From the NCBI RefSeq assembly GCF_003952165.1, contig NZ_RXFT01000010.1, positions 1-64,000 of the forward strand: DNA of 64,000 nt. Reading direction: 5' to 3'. This DNA is from Variovorax guangxiensis. Lineage in GTDB: Bacteria > Pseudomonadota > Gammaproteobacteria > Burkholderiales > Burkholderiaceae_C. Shown piece by piece: positions 44,159-51,372 of this stretch (position 1 is the stretch's first letter; each line of letters opens with the position of its first letter). The notes under the pieces were generated by a model. It had not been told where the DNA came from, did not search any database, and saw only the letters and a program-made list of their open reading frames with translations. A program made the translations under genes and the position numbers.

Positions 44159-44208
44159 GATTGGGCTCCTGCTTGGGAAGGGAAAAACCGATTCGAAAAC
44201 CGATCCGA

Positions 44209-44802
44209 TTACTTCGCCACGACGGTGGCGGACTTGATGGTGACGGCCTCGAGCGGCACGTTCTGCATGCCGTTCTTGTTGCCGGTGGCCACCGCGCGGA
44301 TCTTGTCGACCACGTCGGTGCCGGCGACGACCTTGCCGAACACGGTGTAGCCGTAGCCGTCGGGGTTGGGCGCGTTGAGCGAGTCGTTGTTCTTCACGTT
44401 GATGAAGAACTGCGAGGTCGCCGAATTGGGGTTGCCGGTGCGGGCCATGGCGATCGTGTACTTGTCGTTCTTCAGGCCGTTGCTCGCTTCCAGCGGAATG
44501 GGCGCGCGCGTAGGCTTTTGCTGCAGGTCGGCCGTGAAGCCGCCGCCCTGGATCATGAAGCCGTCGATCACGCGGTGGAATACCGTGCCGTCGTAGTGCT
44601 TGTCCTTGACGTACTGCAGGAAGTTCTCGACCGTCTTGGGTGCCTTTGCCTCGTCGAGCTCGACCACGATGTCGCCCGCCGACGTGGCGAGCTTGACGCG
44701 CGGCGTGGCCGCTTGCGCATGGGCGCCGGCGGCGAACGCGAATGCGGCGGCCAGCACTAGGGCGCCGCGGCGGCTGAAACGGGAGAAGGAGTTGATCGTC
44801 AA
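44209..44802 (-). CDS. ppiA: Periplasmic peptidyl-prolyl cis-trans isomerase (cyclophilin)
   Basis: This 197-residue cyclophilin carries a signal peptide (SRRGALVLAAAFAFAAGAHA) and the core FHRVIDGFMIQGGGFTADL with FFINVKNNDSLN, so it acts in the periplasm. It is adjacent to cytoplasmic ppiB, a likely tandem duplication. The gap of 76 bp to the upstream TPR gene suggests shared transcription. Confidence 0.94.
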   Translation of the reverse strand: MTINSFSRFSRRGALVLAAAFAFAAGAHAQAATPRVKLATSAGDIVVELDEAKAPKTVENFLQYVKDKHYDGTVFHRVIDGFMIQGGGFTADLQQKPTRAPIPLEASNGLKNDKYTIAMARTGNPNSATSQFFINVKNNDSLNAPNPDGYGYTVFGKVVAGTDVVDKIRAVATGNKNGMQNVPLEAVTIKSATVVAK

Positions 44803-44878
44803 ATGAGGCTCCGTGTGCGGATGGAGGAACGGTGCCGCGCCGTCGACACCATGGCGGTGCCGCGATAGCGGCGACAGA

Positions 44879-45469
44879 TTATTTGCTGGCGCGGCCGACC
44901 GGCTTGCGGATGACCACAGGTGCGGCGGGCAGGGCGGCCGCCTCGGCTTCGGTCTTCGAGGTGAAGATCTGGCGGATCAGCGCGAGCTTGGGCGCGACGC
45001 TGGGGTTGGTGCTGGCGAACTGCTGGGCGCGCACGTATTCCTGCGCCGCGAGGCGGGCGTACACGTCACCGAGGTTCTCGTGGGCCGTGGCGTAGTTCGG
45101 GTTGAGCTTGATGGCCTGTTCGAGCGCGGCGCGCGCCTGGTCGAACTTGCTTTGCGACGCGTAGAGCGCGGCGAGGTTGTTGTAGGGCTCGGAGAGCTCG
45201 GGAAAGTCCTGCGTGAGCTGGGTGAAGGCGATGATGGCCTCGGCCTGCTTGTTCTGCTCGGTGAGGATCACGCCGCGCAGGAAGCGCATCTGCGGGTCGC
45301 GTGGCTTGCCGGCGATGTAGGTGTCGGCCTTGGCGAGCGCCTCGTTCGACTTGCCCTGGCGCAGCAGCGCGTTCACGTCGTCGTATTCGTTCGCATGCGC
45401 CGCGGAGCCCCAGAGGCTGAACAGCAGTGCGAAGGCAATGGAGAGTCTGGAGAAAGCGGAGTGCTTCAT
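44879..45469 (-). CDS. Exported TPR-repeat protein
   Basis: This 196-residue protein has a signal peptide (FALLFSLWGSAAHA) and about three TPR units (PQMRFLRGVILTEQNKQAEAI, PEPYNNLAALYASQSKFDQA-like, NYATAHENLGDVYARLAAQEY). It lacks a catalytic domain and probably mediates protein contacts in the periplasm. ATG 45469 is the conserved-looking start with the signal peptide. It is divergent from cysS with a 216-bp spacer. Confidence 0.88.
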   Translation of the reverse strand: MKHSAFSRLSIAFALLFSLWGSAAHANEYDDVNALLRQGKSNEALAKADTYIAGKPRDPQMRFLRGVILTEQNKQAEAIIAFTQLTQDFPELSEPYNNLAALYASQSKFDQARAALEQAIKLNPNYATAHENLGDVYARLAAQEYVRAQQFASTNPSVAPKLALIRQIFTSKTEAEAAALPAAPVVIRKPVGRASK

Positions 45470-45685
45470 GAAGCCTCGACGGATTTGGGGGAGATGCGGG
45501 GAACGAACTCGGGGGCGCGGGCTTGGGGAACACCCGGACGCCACCCGATGGCGGCCGTTTATACTTGACCGGATTGTAACCGAGGGGCCATGTCGACCCC
45601 CTCGCGAACACAGTCCCAGTCACCCCTGAAAAACACCGTCTTTCGCCCGTGCCGCACGCGCGCGAAATGACGTTTTCCGAATCTC

Positions 45686-47062
45686 ATGAGTCTGCGCATC
45701 TACAACACGCTGTCGCGTGAATTGGAGGAATTCTCCCCATTGCAACCGGGACAGGTGCGCATGTACGTCTGCGGCATGACGGTCTACGACTTCTGCCATA
45801 TCGGTCACGCCCGCATGATGATGGCGTTCGACGTGGTGCAGCGCTGGCTGCGCGCCAGCGACTACGCCGTGACCTACGTGCGCAACATCACCGACATCGA
45901 CGACAAGATCATCGCCCGCTCGGTGCAGCGCGGCATCACCATTCGCGAGCTGACCGACGAAGTGATCGCGGCCATGCACGAGGACATCGGCGCGCTCGGC
46001 ATCGAGCCGCCCACCGTCGAGCCGCGCGCCACCGAATACGTGCCGCAGATGCTCGGCATCATCGAGAAGCTCGAGCAGAAGGGCCTGGCCTACCGCTCCG
46101 ACAACGGCGACGTGAACTATGCGGTGCGCAAGTTCCCGGGCTACGGCAAGCTCTCCGGCAAGTCGCTCGACGAACTGCATGCGGGCGAACGCGTTGCCGT
46201 GCTCGATGGCAAGCAGGACCCGCTCGACTTCGTGCTCTGGAAGGCCGCCAAGCCGACCGAGCCCGCCGACGCGAAATGGGAAAGCGCCTATGGCACCGGC
46301 CGCCCGGGCTGGCACATCGAATGCTCGGCCATGAGCTGCGCCACCCTCGGCGAAACCTTCGACATCCACGGCGGCGGTGCCGACCTGCAGTTCCCGCACC
46401 ACGAGAACGAGATCGCGCAGAGCGAGGGTGCCAACGGCAAGCCGCTGTCGCGCTTCTGGGTGCACAACGGCTTCGTGCGCGTGGACAACGAGAAGATGTC
46501 CAAGAGCCTGGGCAACTTCTTCACCATCCGCGAGGTGCTGCAGAAGTACGACGCCGAGACCCTGCGTTTCTTCCTGGTGCGCACGCATTACCGCAGCGCG
46601 CTCAACTACAGCGACGCGCATCTGGACGACGCGCGCAATTCGCTGAAGCGCCTGTACACCGCCCTCGACCTGGTCGTGCCGGCCGAGGTGGCCATCGACT
46701 GGGCGCAGCCCCATGCCGCGCGCTTCAAGGCCGCCATGGACGAGGACTTCGGCACGCCGGAGGCCATCGCCGTGCTGTTCGAGCTGGCCGGTGAGGTGAA
46801 CCGTACCAAATCCCCCGAAACCGCCGGGCTGCTGAAGGCGCTGGCGGCTTCGCTGGGCATCCTGCAGGGCGATCCGCGGGCCTTCCTGCAGGCCGGCAGC
46901 ACGCTCGACGACGCCACCATCCAGGCGAAGATCGACGCCCGCGCCGCCGCCAAGGCCGCGAAGAACTTCGCCGAAGCCGACCGCATCCGCCAGGAACTCC
47001 TCGAGCAGGGCATCGTGCTCAAGGATTCGCCCACGGGCACGACCTGGGCGGCTGCGCAGTGA
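45686..47062 (+). CDS. cysS: Cysteinyl-tRNA synthetase
   Basis: This 458-residue class I synthetase charges tRNA-Cys. It has the zinc-Cys region VCGMTVYDFCHIGHARMMM (containing HIGH), the WHIECSAM zinc ligand region, GGGADLQFPHHENEIAQSE and KMSKSLGNF. It is the first gene of a rightward run and overlaps the alkA-like gene. Divergent spacing of 216 bp to the TPR gene must contain its promoter. Confidence 0.97.
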   Translation: MSLRIYNTLSRELEEFSPLQPGQVRMYVCGMTVYDFCHIGHARMMMAFDVVQRWLRASDYAVTYVRNITDIDDKIIARSVQRGITIRELTDEVIAAMHEDIGALGIEPPTVEPRATEYVPQMLGIIEKLEQKGLAYRSDNGDVNYAVRKFPGYGKLSGKSLDELHAGERVAVLDGKQDPLDFVLWKAAKPTEPADAKWESAYGTGRPGWHIECSAMSCATLGETFDIHGGGADLQFPHHENEIAQSEGANGKPLSRFWVHNGFVRVDNEKMSKSLGNFFTIREVLQKYDAETLRFFLVRTHYRSALNYSDAHLDDARNSLKRLYTALDLVVPAEVAIDWAQPHAARFKAAMDEDFGTPEAIAVLFELAGEVNRTKSPETAGLLKALAASLGILQGDPRAFLQAGSTLDDATIQAKIDARAAAKAAKNFAEADRIRQELLEQGIVLKDSPTGTTWAAAQ

Positions 47063-47730
47063 ACGGAACGACGAATCCCATGCCCGCCCCCAGGAAGCCC
47101 AGCGTCAAGATATACACGCCGGACTATTGGGAGGAGGCGTGCAAGCACCTCTCGCGCAAGGACCGCGTGATGAAGCGGCTGATCCCGAAGTTCGGCGACG
47201 CCTGCCTGGAGTCGCGCGGCGATGCGTTCACCACGCTCGCGCGCAGCGTGGTCGGCCAGCAGATCTCGGTCAAGGCCGCGCAGTCGGTCTGGGACAAGTT
47301 CGCCGCGCTGCCGCGCAAGCTGACGCCGGCCAACGTGCTCAAGCTCAAGGTCGACGACATGCGCGGCGCGGGGCTCTCGGCACGCAAGATCGAGTATCTC
47401 GTCGACCTGGCGCTGCATTTCGACTCGGGCCTGGTGCACGTCGATGCATGGAAGGACATGGAGGACGAGCAGATCATCGAGGAACTCGTGGCCATCCGCG
47501 GCATCGGCCGATGGACGGCCGAGATGTTCCTCATCTTCCACCTCATGCGCCCGAACGTGCTGCCCGTGGACGACCTGGGGCTGCTCAACGGCATCAGCGT
47601 CAACTACTTCTCGGGCGACCCGGTCAGCCGCAGCGATGCCCGCGATGTCGCCGTGGCCTGGGCGCCTTATTGCAGCGTGGCGACTTGGTATATTTGGCGA
47701 TCGCTGGATCCCGCTCCAGTAACGTATTAG
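47059..47730 (+). CDS. alkA: DNA-3-methyladenine glycosylase (HhH-GPD)
   Basis: This 223-residue glycosylase has the helix-hairpin-helix and GPD region GIGRWTAEMFLIFHLMRPNVLPVDDLGL with the catalytic Asp, as in AlkA-type enzymes that remove alkylated bases. A GTG overlapping the cysS stop begins the frame; an ATG at 47080 is an alternative. A dispersed repeat copy lies downstream before accA. Confidence 0.88.
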   Translation: MNGTTNPMPAPRKPSVKIYTPDYWEEACKHLSRKDRVMKRLIPKFGDACLESRGDAFTTLARSVVGQQISVKAAQSVWDKFAALPRKLTPANVLKLKVDDMRGAGLSARKIEYLVDLALHFDSGLVHVDAWKDMEDEQIIEELVAIRGIGRWTAEMFLIFHLMRPNVLPVDDLGLLNGISVNYFSGDPVSRSDARDVAVAWAPYCSVATWYIWRSLDPAPVTY

Positions 47731-47735
47731 CAACA

Positions 47736-47825
47736 CCCCCAGGCTGCGCGCACTTCGTGTCGCTTCGCCAACCCCCTCAAGGGGGCAACACCTAAGGCCC
47801 GGCGAAGCCGGTTCCTTGGTGTTCC
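47736..47825. repeat. Dispersed ~90-bp intergenic repeat, copy 2
   Basis: Partner of 3583-3673, same orientation, with CCCCC-TCAA-GGGGG and CCGGC-GAA-GCCGG small hairpins. It follows the alkA-like stop and precedes accA, again between co-oriented genes. The differences between copies lie mainly in loops, as expected for a structured element. Confidence 0.8.
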
Positions 47826-47881
47826 TGGAATGGATGGTGCGGTGGATGCGGGCAGCAAATTGAAATAAACAGGAGAAGACG

Positions 47882-48865
47882 TTGGCGAAACGAACCTTCC
47901 TCGACTTCGAGCAGCCGATTGCCGAGCTCGAAACAAAGATCGAAGAATTGCGCTATGTGCAGACCGAATCCGCGGTCGACATTTCTGAAGAGATCGATCA
48001 GCTCGGCAAGAAGAGCCAGCAGCTCACCAAGGACATCTACAGCGACCTGACGCCCTGGCAGATCACCAAGATCGCACGGCATCCGGAGCGCCCGTACACG
48101 CTGGACTACGTCAACGAGATCTTCACCGACTTCGTCGAACTGCACGGCGACCGCCATTTCTCGGACGACCTGTCGATCGTGGGCGGCCTGGCCCGCTTCA
48201 ACGGCGTGCCTTGCATGGTCATCGGCCACCAGAAGGGCCGCGACACGAAGGAGCGCACCGCGCGCAACTTCGGCATGAGCAAGCCCGAGGGCTACCGCAA
48301 GGCGCTGCGCCTGATGAAGACGGCCGAGAAGTTCAAGCTGCCGGTCTTCACCTTCGTGGACACCCCCGGCGCATACCCCGGCATCGACGCCGAGGAGCGC
48401 GGCCAGTCGGAGGCCATCGGCCGCAACATCTTCGAGATGGCGCAGCTCGAGGTGCCGATCATCGTCACCATCATCGGCGAGGGCGGCTCCGGCGGCGCGC
48501 TGGCGATCTCGGTCGGCGACCAGTTGTTGATGCTGCAGTACTCCATTTATTCCGTGATCAGCCCCGAGGGCTGCGCTTCCATCCTCTGGAAGACGGGCGA
48601 GAAGGCTCAGGAAGCCGCCGACGCGCTGGGCATTACCGCGCACCGCCTCAAGGCGCTGGGCCTGGTCGACAAGATCGTGAACGAGCCCGTGGGCGGCGCG
48701 CACCGCGACCATCGCCAGATGGCTGCCTTCCTCAAGCGTGCCCTCAACGACGCCTTCCGCCAGGTCAGCGACCTCAAGCCGAAGGAACTGCTGGAGCGCC
48801 GCTACGAGCGCCTGCAGAGCTACGGCCGCTTCAACGACACCAAGGCCGACAGCAGCGGCAGGTAA
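47882..48865 (+). CDS. accA: Acetyl-CoA carboxylase carboxyltransferase, alpha subunit
   Basis: This 327-residue subunit has KRTFLDFEQPIAELETKIEEL at the N-terminus and the carboxyltransferase signatures GHQKGRDTKER, FVDTPGAYPGIDAEERGQSEA and IGEGGSGGALAISVGD. It starts at a TTG (AGGAG six bases upstream), which is well supported because homology begins at the second codon. With AccD it transfers CO2 from biotin to acetyl-CoA. tilS follows by 15 bp. Confidence 0.95.
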   Translation: MAKRTFLDFEQPIAELETKIEELRYVQTESAVDISEEIDQLGKKSQQLTKDIYSDLTPWQITKIARHPERPYTLDYVNEIFTDFVELHGDRHFSDDLSIVGGLARFNGVPCMVIGHQKGRDTKERTARNFGMSKPEGYRKALRLMKTAEKFKLPVFTFVDTPGAYPGIDAEERGQSEAIGRNIFEMAQLEVPIIVTIIGEGGSGGALAISVGDQLLMLQYSIYSVISPEGCASILWKTGEKAQEAADALGITAHRLKALGLVDKIVNEPVGGAHRDHRQMAAFLKRALNDAFRQVSDLKPKELLERRYERLQSYGRFNDTKADSSGR

Positions 48866-48880
48866 CTCACAGGCGCCGTC

Positions 48881-49858
48881 ATGAACTCCGCTTTCGAACG
48901 CGCCATCGCCGCGTTCGAGCCGGCGCAATGGCCGCTGGCAGTGGGGTTCAGCGGCGGCGCCGATTCGACCGCCTTGCTGGCCGCCTGCGCTGCGCGCTGG
49001 CCGGGACAGGTGGTCGCCTTCCATGTGCATCACGGGCTGCAGGCGGCAGCCGATGGCTTCGAGCGGCATTGCCGCGCGATCTGCGAGCGACTGGGCGTGC
49101 CCCTGGTCGTCCATCGCGTCGATGCGCGGCATGCGCAGGGCGAAAGCCCCGAAGACGCAGCCCGCCGGGCCCGCTACGCGGCATTCGCCGAGATGGCGCG
49201 TGCGGACGAGGCCAGGGGAGCGATCAGGTCCGTCGTGCTGGGGCACCACGCCGACGACCAGGCCGAGACCCTGCTGCTGGCGCTGTCGCGCGGCGCGGGG
49301 CTGCCGGGGCTGGCGGCCATGCCGGCGCATGCGCAGCGCAACGGGCTCGACATCTACCGTCCGCTGCTCGCGGTGGCGGGCGCAGAGGTTCGCGAATGGC
49401 TGGCCGGCCGCGAGCTGCCGTGGATCGAGGACCCGACCAACGAGGACGCGCGCTACACCCGCAACAGGATCCGCTCCGTGCTGCTGCCCGCGCTGGAGCA
49501 GGCTTTTCCGCAGTTCCGCTCCACCTTCGCGCGCAGTGTGAGCCACGCCGCGCAGGCTCAGCAACTGCTGAACGAGCTGGCGGCACAGGACCTGGAAAGC
49601 GTCGGCAGCCCGCCGCGCATCGCCGCGCTGCAGGCGCTGTCGCGCGCTCGGCAGGCCAACGCGCTGCGCCACTGGCTGGTGCGCTCGCACGGCTGTGCGC
49701 CGAGCGCGGCGCAGCTCGACCAGCTGCTCGACCAGGTCCGCGCCTGCACCACGCGTGGCCATCGCATCCACCTCAAGGTGGCGGCCGGTTTCGTCGAACG
49801 CAGGGGTGACTTGCTGCATTGGTACAATGTTGCGCCCTCGCCGAAGACTTCGCTCTGA
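48881..49858 (+). CDS. tilS: tRNA(Ile)-lysidine synthase
   Basis: This 325-residue enzyme has the PP-loop GFSGGADSTALLAA and LGHHADDQAETLLLALSRGAG. It converts C34 of the CAU-anticodon tRNA-Ile to lysidine using ATP and lysine, so that AUA is read as Ile. The C-terminal portion is shorter than in E. coli TilS. It sits between accA and lysC, in the same direction. Confidence 0.95.
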   Translation: MNSAFERAIAAFEPAQWPLAVGFSGGADSTALLAACAARWPGQVVAFHVHHGLQAAADGFERHCRAICERLGVPLVVHRVDARHAQGESPEDAARRARYAAFAEMARADEARGAIRSVVLGHHADDQAETLLLALSRGAGLPGLAAMPAHAQRNGLDIYRPLLAVAGAEVREWLAGRELPWIEDPTNEDARYTRNRIRSVLLPALEQAFPQFRSTFARSVSHAAQAQQLLNELAAQDLESVGSPPRIAALQALSRARQANALRHWLVRSHGCAPSAAQLDQLLDQVRACTTRGHRIHLKVAAGFVERRGDLLHWYNVAPSPKTSL

Positions 49859-49913
49859 CCGCTTGCAGGGCGCCGCCCATCAAGCGGCCCTTTCCTTTTC
49901 TCTGATTTCACCC

Positions 49914-51182
49914 ATGGCATTGATCGTTCACAAATACGGCGGTACGTCGATGGGCTCGACCGAGCGCATCAAGAATGTCGCCAAGCGTGTCGCCAAGTGG
50001 GCGCGCGCAGGCCACCAGATGATCGTGGTTCCGAGTGCCATGAGCGGCGAGACCAACCGCCTGCTCGGCCTGGCCAAGGAACTGGCGCCCAGCAAACCCG
50101 GCGTGGCCCACAACCGCGAGCTCGACATGCTGGCCTCCACAGGCGAGCAGGCTTCGTCGGCACTGCTGGCCATCGCGCTGCAGGCCGAGGGCGTCGAGTC
50201 CGTGAGCTACGCGGGCTGGCAGGTTTCGGTGCGCACCGACAACTCCTACACCAAGGCCCGCATCGAGAGCATCGACAGCGAGCGCGTCATGTCCGACCTC
50301 AATGCCGGCAGGGTGGTGGTCATCACCGGCTTCCAGGGCGTGGACGACGACGGCAACATCACCACGCTGGGCCGCGGCGGCAGCGACACCTCGGCCGTGG
50401 CCATTGCAGCGGCGATGAAGGCCAACGAGTGCCTGATCTACACCGACGTGGACGGCGTCTACACGACCGACCCGCGCGTCGAGCCCGATGCGCGCCGCCT
50501 GACGACCGTGAGCTTCGAGGAAATGCTCGAAATGGCGAGCCTGGGCTCCAAGGTGCTGCAGATCCGCTCGGTGGAATTCGCCGGCAAGTACAAGGTGCCG
50601 CTGCGTGTGCTCTCGAGCTTCACGCCGTGGGACATCGACATCAATGAAGAGGCCAAGTCCGGCACGCTGATCACTTTCGAGGAAGACGAAAACATGGAAC
50701 AAGCCGTCGTATCCGGCATCGCATTCAACCGCGACGAAGCCAAGATCTCGGTGCTCGGCGTGCCCGACAAGCCGGGCATCGCGTATCACATCCTCGGTGC
50801 GGTGGCCGACGCCAACATCGAAGTCGACGTGATCATCCAGAACCTCAGCAAGGACGGAAAGACCGACTTCAGCTTCACCGTGCACCGCAACGAGTACGCG
50901 AAGACGATCGACCTGCTGCAGTCGAAGGTGATGCCCTCGCTGGGCGCGACCGAAGTGGTCGGCGACACCAAGATCTGCAAGGTCAGCATCGTGGGCATCG
51001 GCATGCGCAGCCACGTGGGCGTGGCGAGCAAGATGTTCCGCGTGCTGGCCGAAGAAGGTATCAACATCCAGATGATCTCGACGAGCGAAATCAAGACTTC
51101 GGTCGTGATCGACGAAAAATATATGGAATTGGCAGTGCGCGCACTGCACAAAGCCTTCGATCTGGATCAGCCGGGCACCTAA
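49914..51182 (+). CDS. lysC: Aspartate kinase
   Basis: This 422-residue kinase phosphorylates aspartate in the lysine, threonine and methionine pathway. It has the N-terminal VHKYGGTSMG, the GRGGSDTSAVAIAAAM substrate region, and two C-terminal ACT regulatory domains (VSGIAFNRDEAKISVLGVPDKPGIAYHIL; VSIVGIGMRSHVGVASKMF), so feedback control by lysine/threonine is expected. A 55-bp gap follows tilS. tRNA-Ser lies 27 bp downstream. Confidence 0.96.
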   Translation: MALIVHKYGGTSMGSTERIKNVAKRVAKWARAGHQMIVVPSAMSGETNRLLGLAKELAPSKPGVAHNRELDMLASTGEQASSALLAIALQAEGVESVSYAGWQVSVRTDNSYTKARIESIDSERVMSDLNAGRVVVITGFQGVDDDGNITTLGRGGSDTSAVAIAAAMKANECLIYTDVDGVYTTDPRVEPDARRLTTVSFEEMLEMASLGSKVLQIRSVEFAGKYKVPLRVLSSFTPWDIDINEEAKSGTLITFEEDENMEQAVVSGIAFNRDEAKISVLGVPDKPGIAYHILGAVADANIEVDVIIQNLSKDGKTDFSFTVHRNEYAKTIDLLQSKVMPSLGATEVVGDTKICKVSIVGIGMRSHVGVASKMFRVLAEEGINIQMISTSEIKTSVVIDEKYMELAVRALHKAFDLDQPGT

Positions 51183-51209
51183 GTAGTGGCATAATCTCAG
51201 CTTCTTTCA

Positions 51210-51302
51210 GGAACTGTGACCGAGTGGCCGAAGGTGCTCCCCTGCTAAGGGAGTATGGGGTGTAGAGCCTCATCGAGGGTTCGAATCCCTCCGGTTCCGC
51301 CA
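51210..51302 (+). tRNA. tRNA-Ser(GCT)
   Basis: The 93-nt gene has the 7-bp acceptor stem GGAACTG / CGGTTCC with one G-T pair, an anticodon stem CTCCC-CTGCTAA-GGGAG with GCT at 51244-51246, a long variable arm (type II tRNA) and T-arm loop GGTTCGAATCC, ending in an encoded CCA. A -10-like CATAAT lies just upstream, around 51190. Confidence 0.97.
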
Positions 51303-51310
51303 AGATGCGA

Positions 51311-51342
51311 CCCCTGTAGCTCTCCAGCTACAGGGGTTTTTT
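51311..51342 (+). terminator. Terminator after tRNA-Ser
   Basis: A perfect 11-bp stem CCCCTGTAGCT / AGCTACAGGGG with a CTCC loop and six T follows the tRNA by 8 bp. Confidence 0.92.
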
Positions 51343-51372
51343 CTTTGCCGGCTCCATCCGGCGACGGAGCCA

